NCBI RefSeq assembly: GCF_000237925.1
Contig: NC_031500.1
Coordinates: 17,323,753 to 17,387,752, forward strand
Direction of reading: 5' to 3'
Length of the DNA stretch: 64,000 nt
From: Schistosoma mansoni
Taxonomy: Eukaryota > Platyhelminthes > Trematoda > Strigeidida > Schistosomatidae
The notes under the pieces are model-generated. The model was not told the DNA's origin and searched no databases. It saw nothing but the letters and a program-made list of their open reading frames with translations. Position numbers and translations under genes: made by a program. Positions 34,701 to 43,700 of the stretch are shown one piece after another. Each line of letters starts with the position of its first letter. Within the stretch, counting starts at the first letter, position 1.

Positions 34701-37700
34701 TAATCCTAACTTCAATACAATATATACAAGCGTGTATACACTGTATCCTCTGTCTTTAGTTATGATACGGTCGTGACTATTAGAGTACGTACTAGTCAGA
34801 TATAGGAGTTGACTAGATCGCATATTACATTCAATACTACTACTGTTGCTGATACTACCATTTTAAAGCATCTGTATCCTCTGTCTTCAGTTCTGACCCA
34901 GTCTTGAATATTAGAGTACGTACTAGTTAGATATAGGAGTTGACTAGATCGCATATAACATTCAATACTACTACTGCTGCTGACACTACCATCTTGGCTT
35001 TTCTATAGTATACAGTGTTGTGAAACCTGTTAATCAACGTAGTCGGTACAATAGATAAAGATGAAGGAGAAAAGCATAATAAACTCTTTGTATTGAATAC
35101 TATTCATGATAACTATGAATCAAAAAAAAAGCAGAAACCTTACCAAGTTTTATTTTTTTAGTCATAGTATTTTTATTGTTTGGTAAAAGTTTGTGATTTT
35201 TAGATCCAGTACCTGGTTTTAATGCACCACTATGTACAAATGTAAGTGTAGCTGAAAAAATTAATGTTTGTCGTTGTACTCTATTCATATCAGTAGAATG
35301 ATCTGACATTTCAATTAATTTATGTTTTCTTTTAAGATTTAATGTTTTCTTTAAATGTGTTGTATCTTCTTGTTCTTCTTCTTTGCCTTCATTATTAAAA
35401 CTTGATGATGAATGTAGCCAATTGAATATTGCACGTAAATCATCAAAGTGATTTGCTTCAATCATTCGATCAGCTTCATCGACTACAACTACATTGACAC
35501 TGTGTAATGTCAGAAGATGAGGTTCACCCTTGGCAAAAAAAATATATTAACAAAACATTTCTCATAGATACTAAAGTCGAACTAGGGGGTTCGAAATACA
35601 AAAAAAATTGGAAAACCACACAATACACAGTCATTACATTCAAGTTTATGTTCCTCAATAAAGAAACAATTGTAAAAGTATTTAAGAGAAAGATGATAAA
35701 GTAGAATAGACGAATCTTACTTAATAATGTGAAATCAACTATTCTCAAAAAGTATATCATTTTCATTTCCTTAATAAGTAGAATTTGGTCAGAACAGAAG
35801 GATTAACGAGCAGTATTCTATGGAGAAGAGCTCGAAACCATAACCCAATGGTTATAAGTCAAGTACGTAAAACATTAAAATACAATTAAGTATTCTAGTT
35901 GTAAATACTTATTTCCCCTCTACCATTATTACACTTTATTCCCATACAATCACGTTCATTACGTTTTCCACCAAAACATTAATGATATATGAAAACAGGA
36001 AAATTAGTGTATCTACAGGTTTCTATTGATGAAATCCGCTGCTTGTAGGTGTACGTGGTGTCTTATTATTTCTCAGGTTGTACGAGCATAACGTTGGTAA
36101 CAAAATTGTTACGATTACAGTGAATGATTTCATCAAAGCTAGTCACTTGGGGGAAAACAAACTAACTAGCTAAAAGAAATGAAGAGATAATCTATGAAGT
36201 TTCTTTTAATAACTTGTAAATTATCCAATAATTCTGATTTTTTTGTATTCATTACAAACAAGACTTCTACAAATGGCTCAATTTCATTAATCAATCTATA
36301 TAAGACACGAATAAATAATAAGAACTAACTTGTTGGATAAAATGCCATAGTCTTCCCGGAGTAGCAACAAGTATATCCGGACAACGTCGAAGAAGTCGAA
36401 GCTGTTTATCAACTGATATTCCACCAACGATAGTTTCGATACGAATATAATCGACATATTTCATTAAAGCACGAAGATGTTGTGTAACCTATATTTACTC
36501 AAGGGAAAAATGACCACCATTGAAAATATCGACCTAAACATACTAGCAAAGTCTACACATCAAGCGGTAACGGAAACAAAAGCTATGGGTACGGCAGTGG
36601 CGAAGAATCAAAATAAACACATGTTTAGACTTGATATAGATTATAGATTGAAAAATCTGTAGCCAGTAGAACTATCGTTAAAGAAGACAAAAGAGGTAAG
36701 TGTAACAATACGAAAAAGACGTTGAGGAATATACTTCAACTGGTTTCCAACACTCCTTCATTCAAGCAACACTTACCCGGATTTTGTGGGAGATGGACAA
36801 CGATTTTTAATTATGTTAGTTTAGGAGCGCCAGTTAGACTTTAATACTATCTGTAGTTTGGACGTTAGGATAAATGTATTAGGCGCGCTGTTTTTTATTT
36901 ATTTATTTAAACACATATATATTGGTACAAAAGGGCACCAGGTACATATGCGCCACACAAAATAATGAAAGTAGGAAGAGAAGGGATGAAAAGATAAGGC
37001 GGACTGAAATGTACAACCAGAAGACTCTTTCAGTTAGGAAAGTTAGAACCATTCTTTATGTAGAAAGTAAAAGAAGGTTGCAGCAGGATCGCCACTGGCT
37101 TCTATTCTGAGCCATATCTGATAACGTCTCTAGCCACTGTGTTGCACCATCTCTCGGACCCCAACCAGGGAGTCGTGAAGGACCAACGAAAGCTAACCCT
37201 TTGCAGCTCTCTTTCATGCCACGACACCATGTCATACACTGACCTCCTCTCCGCTTTTTCCAACCAGTCCCAGGGTCGGCAAATAATGCACGACGTGGAA
37301 GTCTCTGGGACGACATTCGTAAAACATGTCCAAGCCACTGAAGTCGGTGTTTCAAGATGGTGACACCAATCGAATTATCGTCTCTGCGCCCGAACACACG
37401 ATGCCGAACCTCTGCATTACTAACATGGTGTTGCCACTGTATGTCAGCAATCCTTCGGAGACAACGATGATCGAACACAGAGAGACGTCTAACATCCTCA
37501 ACTCGGAGAGGCCAGGTTTCACAAGCATAGAGCAAAACTGCTCTCACCGACGCGTTGTAGATCCGACCTTTTACAGCCAGACTAACATCACGAAGGCGCC
37601 AAAGATGGCCCAGATTGGCATAAGCCGCTCTGGCTGTCACTATACGTGCATCAATCTCATCACTCACGCCACCACCAGCACTTATATAGCTACCTAGATA

Positions 37701-40700
37701 CACGAACTTCTCAACTACTTCGATCTCCTCACCATCCAGGGTGAGTACAGGATTAGAATCCTGCCAGTCTTGTAGGAGTACTTTGCACTTGGAGGGTGCA
37801 AAGCACATGCCGTACCTGCGGACACTGATTGCCAACTGATTAAGTGCTGATTGCATGCCTTGGGCATTATCGCACAGTAAGACAATATCATCCGCATACT
37901 CAAGGTCGAGAAGTCGTTCTCCAGGCAACATATCCACACCGCCATTACTTACATCCATCAGAGCTGTTTCCAGGATGTCGTCGATGGCAAAGTTGAAGAG
38001 GAATGGTGAGATTGAGCAACCCTGTCTAACCCCACTGCTTGAATGGAACAATGGAGAGAGGTGGTTGTATGCCCTCACTCTGCCTGAGGTGTTCGTATAC
38101 AGGGCCTTTAAGATGTTAATGAACTTCTCAGGCACACCCTTCTTCAATAGACAATCCCAGAGAACAGTCCTGTCCAACGAATCGAAGGCCGCCCTGATAT
38201 CAAGAAACACTACGATTGTTGGCCTGAGATAAGTATGACGGTGTTCTAACATTTGGCGGAGGGTGAAGATGTGATCAATGCATCCTCGACCTGAACGAAA
38301 ACCAGCCTGCTCCTCGCGAGTCAATCGTTCGCGGGTTTTAAACAACCTACGAAGAATGATAGAAGCCAATAGTTTGGACGCAATCGAAAGTAGACTTATC
38401 CCCCGATAGTTATTGCAGGAACAACGTGAACCCTTTTTAAAGATAGGGACGACTATTGACTCATTCCAAGATGTTGGAACACTTTCTTGCTCCCAAACCT
38501 TTCCAAACAACACAGTCAATTCCTTAGTCAGAAAGTCACCACCATCTTTAAAAAGAGCCAGAGGTAAGTCATCTGGGCCCGGTGATTTGTAACGTTTCAA
38601 GAGTTGGAGTTCCTTGCGGACTTCCGCCTCGTTTGGTGGATCAGTCGTCACCGGCCATGGGGGGCAGGACAAGCTGGTTGATGTTGCCGGAGCAGCAGGC
38701 CAGTTGAACTGCCCTTCGAAAAATTCCACCCATCGTCCAAGACGTCGAGAGATGTTAGTGATTGGCATCCCATCATCCTCGTAGATTGTTTCACTCACAC
38801 CAGACTTCTTGCTGCCAGTGGCTCGGATGAGTTGGAAGAGCTTCCGGCAGTTACCAGATGCAGCTGCTGCTTCCATCTCATTAGCACGCTCCGACCACCA
38901 GGCTTCCCGGTCCTTACGCAAGCTTTGCCCGATTTCATTACGTAACAGCCTTAGTTTGTGGTCAAACTCACGGTCACCCGGAGTAGACCGACGGGCTTCC
39001 ATCAGTTGTAAGGAGCCAGAAGAAACCCAGTGCTTGTAAGCGGGACGTTTCGCGAAGCCGCAAGCGGCTTTACTCGCCATTTTCATGGCGCCATGAAGAA
39101 GCAACCAATGCTCATCTATACTTTTCGGTGGGGTGGTAGCTAGCCTAGAGGCTAGCTCCGCTCGATACTTACTTGCAACAGAAGTTGCAGCCAGTTTACT
39201 AATATCAATCCGTTGGTGGTGGTCAATCCTTCGGCCACTGAAAAGTAAGGTGGGATTGGCGCAGACCAGGGCATGATCAGACTCCAGATAGGTACTCCAA
39301 AAGGAGCAGCAGTCTTGTACACAACCACGCCAGCGGTAGTTGATCGCGATGTGATCAATCTGAGTCCAGGCTTGGGATGCAGAGGGAGGATGCCAGGTGG
39401 CACACCGGCGATGACTGTGCCGGAAGTTAGTGCTGGCCAGAAACAGGTTGTGGTCTGTGCACAGTTGCAGCAAACGGTCCCCGTTATCTGTCCTGCGACC
39501 AACAAGTCCCCATCGGCCACCTAGACGACTCTCTTCTGTGCCTAGACGCCCGACCTGTGCATTCAAGTCTCCGGCTAGTACTACAATATCTGTCGAACGC
39601 GCTTTCTGGAGAAGAACTGTTAACTGATGGTAAAACTCATCCTTGATTGCATCCGGGCTGCAATCTGTCGGGGCATAGGCGGAGATGACGAAAAGACACC
39701 GTTTCTCACGCCGATTTCTTCTCACTTTGATGGAACTTTCTAATCTAACAGCACATAACCGACTGTTAATGGGGATCCAATCGATTAGTGCTGCCTCAGC
39801 CCTAGCGCTTAGTGCGACACCAACGCCAGCAAGACCAGACGAAGATGCCACAGGGTCCCCGGATAAGCGCACGTGGAACAAGCTTTTCGAGGCGACAGAT
39901 GGAGAGCGGATTTGTAGTACTTCACTAGAGTCTTGAATACGGGTCTCGGATAGACAACAAACATCAACATTAAGACCTTCCAAAGACATAGCCAGCCCTA
40001 TCTGTTGTCTGATATGCATTAGTGTGCGAACGTTGAAGGAAGCCAGCTTGAACGGCGTACGTGGTTTCAGAAAGACTGCTTCAGTATTCATTATCGGTGG
40101 GAGCATTCACTTTCAACCAGACAGTGACTGGAGATCGTTTAGATAGGACAGATTTTCCACCATGGGCGAGCTGCTGCATAAGTTGAAAAGTAAGGTTACA
40201 CAAATTGGGGATAAAAAGGGGTGAGTTAGCGATATGGTAAATAATAATAATAAAGGTAATAATAATAATAATAATGTAAATTGTCTTGCTTTTAGTATGA
40301 GCAGGGATATTATCGTCAATAGAGTTCATCATTTCATTCATTTGTGTGTGGGCTGTGATACTGCCCGGGTGCCCAAACCGAAGCAGGTAGTTTTCTTAGG
40401 GGACCACACCCCGAGCCTTTGACCTGAAGGTCTGATCCACAAGGCAGTGGAGCATCGCGAGGAGATGAAGTCCCATGGTAGCCGTTGACCAATGACAGGT
40501 TCTTCCGCCATTCGTTCCATCAGGATACTGGAGCCCATGTACACCATTGGTTTGGAATCAGGGTTTTCCAACTCCCCTAGGTGGACCCTCCGTGTCCACC
40601 AATCCGGTTATAGCGCCGGACATTCGCTTTTCGTCCTCTCAATTTCGTAAACAACACCCGTGGTACGAGAAGGCAGTGAGTAGGACTTCCCTAGCAGAGG

Positions 40701-43700
40701 CTATATATTCGCTGGCCATGTGAGAGCATTTCGAGAGGGAGAGTAGACTCTCCCCACTCTCGGCCGTACCAGGGCATTTTATAAGAACAAATAAGAATCT
40801 TATGACAATTTGATTAATATAGTGTGAGAAACTGGCTTCCATAACTATCTGACGTTCAAATGGAGCTCAAGAACCGCGATCCCAGAAATAGGCAGGTTTC
40901 AAACATAACTGTGGACATGCAAACCACATAATTACCCTTCGACGGGTTTTGAAGCACAAACATATCTGCCGCGGCCCGACAGTAGTATTTTCCGACCCGA
41001 AGGTTGGAGGTGGATTCGACAATTGACGGATTTTATAGCACTATATATCAGTGAAAAGCATGTCAAACATGTAGACTAACCTGTTAAAGACTCGTTGATC
41101 GAACAGTATTGGTCGAGTAAGAATTTATGATGAGCCGTCGTCTAAAGCTATTACTTTTGTGATTTCATGATCATGATAAGAATGCAAAGGATCAACTCGA
41201 GTTTTGCTTATTTGCAGCACTTTTATTACAGACGGGGTATACCATTGAGGAAGAGGGCGAGTTTACATCAATATGATCTACAAAACGCGGACTATGAAGG
41301 TCAAGAACGTGTGCAGGTAAATGTCTTTCAGATAGCGCTTTTGAGCATAGCGAAATTAACAAGCGATTAATGCTATTTTTCGGTTTGTGTTGCTAGATAA
41401 GGATGGTTGATGCGAGTGTTAGCCTTCACTAGCTAGAGTAGTTTGGTGTCACACCCCTTCACCCATTGCTAATCCGTGCTATGCTGGTTACTATTGAAGT
41501 GGTCGAGTAAAGACACAAAACTAATCCATAGCTACATCTCCTTCACGTTTTGCTTTTTGTTTTGTTAGTTTCATCTTGCCGTGTTGATGTGAAGGGTTAC
41601 AACTTGGACTGTCAGATATTTGTGCCAGATCCTACGTTGTTCCATGACTGACCAAAAGATAATGGTTTATTAGTCTTGATTTTAAACTTTATTTAACTGC
41701 AAGTTAAAATGATTGGTGACTCTAGGCATAAAAAACAACTCTACATAAACATTATAATACAAAATTCGGTTTAGATAAATAGCAACCTTATGAGAACATT
41801 TTTCGACGTGAAGTACACTATTAGAATAGGTACACACAAAAATCGAACAAAAATTAGAAACAAACAGTACAATGATCGAGATATGAACATAGGAGAGGAT
41901 ATTAAATGTGAACAAAACCAAGTTTGCAAGGACTATGGAATCGTCAAAAAGATGACCAGAAAGGAAACTTTCTTTAAAATAAAAATTTTTCATACTTGAA
42001 TGGCTAATTCCCTGGTAGGAACTAGAACAAGCCCATAAACACGATTCCTATTCAAATTCGGTTTCAGACAAACAGGAGGTTCGATAATTGGGAGTGTTTC
42101 AGAATCTTCTGTAACAGGATCACCAAGGGAATGGACTGCGCGAATTTCCCCAGTATTTACATCTAACTCTTCTATGACATCTAAACCTGAATAAATGTCG
42201 GTTTCCTTCTTTCTTTTCTTCTTTTTCCCACAAGGCTTGACGCAAGATGCCACTTCATATTTTTGTTGGTCAATCACGCTATTAATTTTGGATTCTTCCT
42301 CACAAGTCTGGCTCTGGAAAACAAATTTATGAAGTACACAATGAAAACTGAATGACACTAACGCAATGAAGCTTTTGGCTAGATATCACTGATGAACGTT
42401 TGTATCATAGCTTAAATGAATTTAATCAGTGATGAGTTCAGTACAACATACCAGGAATATCAGAATTTGAAGTGGTATTGCTACGACTACCACGTCCCCT
42501 TCTCTGGATATGATTCATTCTACAATTTTGAGGTGAGCATCACAGATGATAATACTTCTCAGTACACCTTTCGGTCACACCTAACTCGAGGAGGTCAGTC
42601 TAGCTAGTCATGTACAATCTACTGGCTAGAGGGGTCTTTTTTGTATGAACTATAGTGTTTTCTTTCTTAGTTTATGACGGTCTAAAAGATTTTCACTTGT
42701 CAATAAGCTTCTTTGCATCATAAAAGTACAACTCAAAGAAGAGCTAATCCCTAAACATGCATTAATTGGCTGTAACAGATAAGTACTTTTTATCAAATTG
42801 TACAGCAGACACCATCTATCGCGAATTTTCCAAAGCCATTGAAAGGTCGTGTTATTCGTTATTATCAGAAACATAAAGCAAATAGAATACATTTACACGA
42901 TGTAAATGAAAGTAAACTATATAGACGATAATGAGTCGACTAATCAGATTAAAGATTGGTTTCAATGTGGAATTCTTGACAGTTGGAGATGGCTAGTATC
43001 CTGTGTGAATAGCTTCGAAAAAATTTGGCAGAACTTACCGATATTTTACTACTTAGACGCTAAAAATTGGCAGATACGAAGGGACAAAAGACTCGGGACA
43101 AATGTAAGCAGCTTTTAGAATGACCAGAGGAAAATTATTATATTTCCGTAAAATTGATAAAAAAAAACACACGGATTTTGGGATTTTCCGTATGTGTGCG
43201 TGAAATGAACTTATTCATATGACTAGACAGAGAGAATGTTCCCTGACCCTAACTTGCTTCGGTTTGAGCACCCAGACAGTATCACAGCCTTAATACAAAC
43301 CAATGATAACTACTACTGGAAACTTTTCTCTTGCTTCAATGCTCACTCAAACAACTCTTATTCACAATCACATGATAGCATTCGTTTTTCTTTCTTTTAT
43401 ACTACGTAACTTATGTATTCCCCCTTATTCCCATCTTGGGCATTTTACTTTTCGATTTATACAGAAGCTCACCTATTGCGAAAACCCTGTCCTATCTAAA
43501 CGATCTCAAGTCACTGACTGATCGAAAGTTGAATGCTACCACCGAATACGAATAATGAAAGTCTTCGTGAAACTACGTATACCATTCAAACTGATGTCCT
43601 TCAACGTTCGCCTACTAATAAAGATCAAACAATAGATAGGGTTAGCTATGCCTTTAGAAAGTCTCAACATCGATGTACGTTGCCAATCCAAGACTCTAGT

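Noticed and set aside
35507-35766. Open frames on both strands next to helicase exon 5
   Set aside because: They are AT-rich intron sequence; the splice acceptor at 35528 and DEAD-box similarity define the exon boundary instead.
36880-40800. Target-site duplication around the full-length RTE
   Set aside because: I compared both flanks and found no convincing direct repeat. The insertion ends may have changed since insertion.
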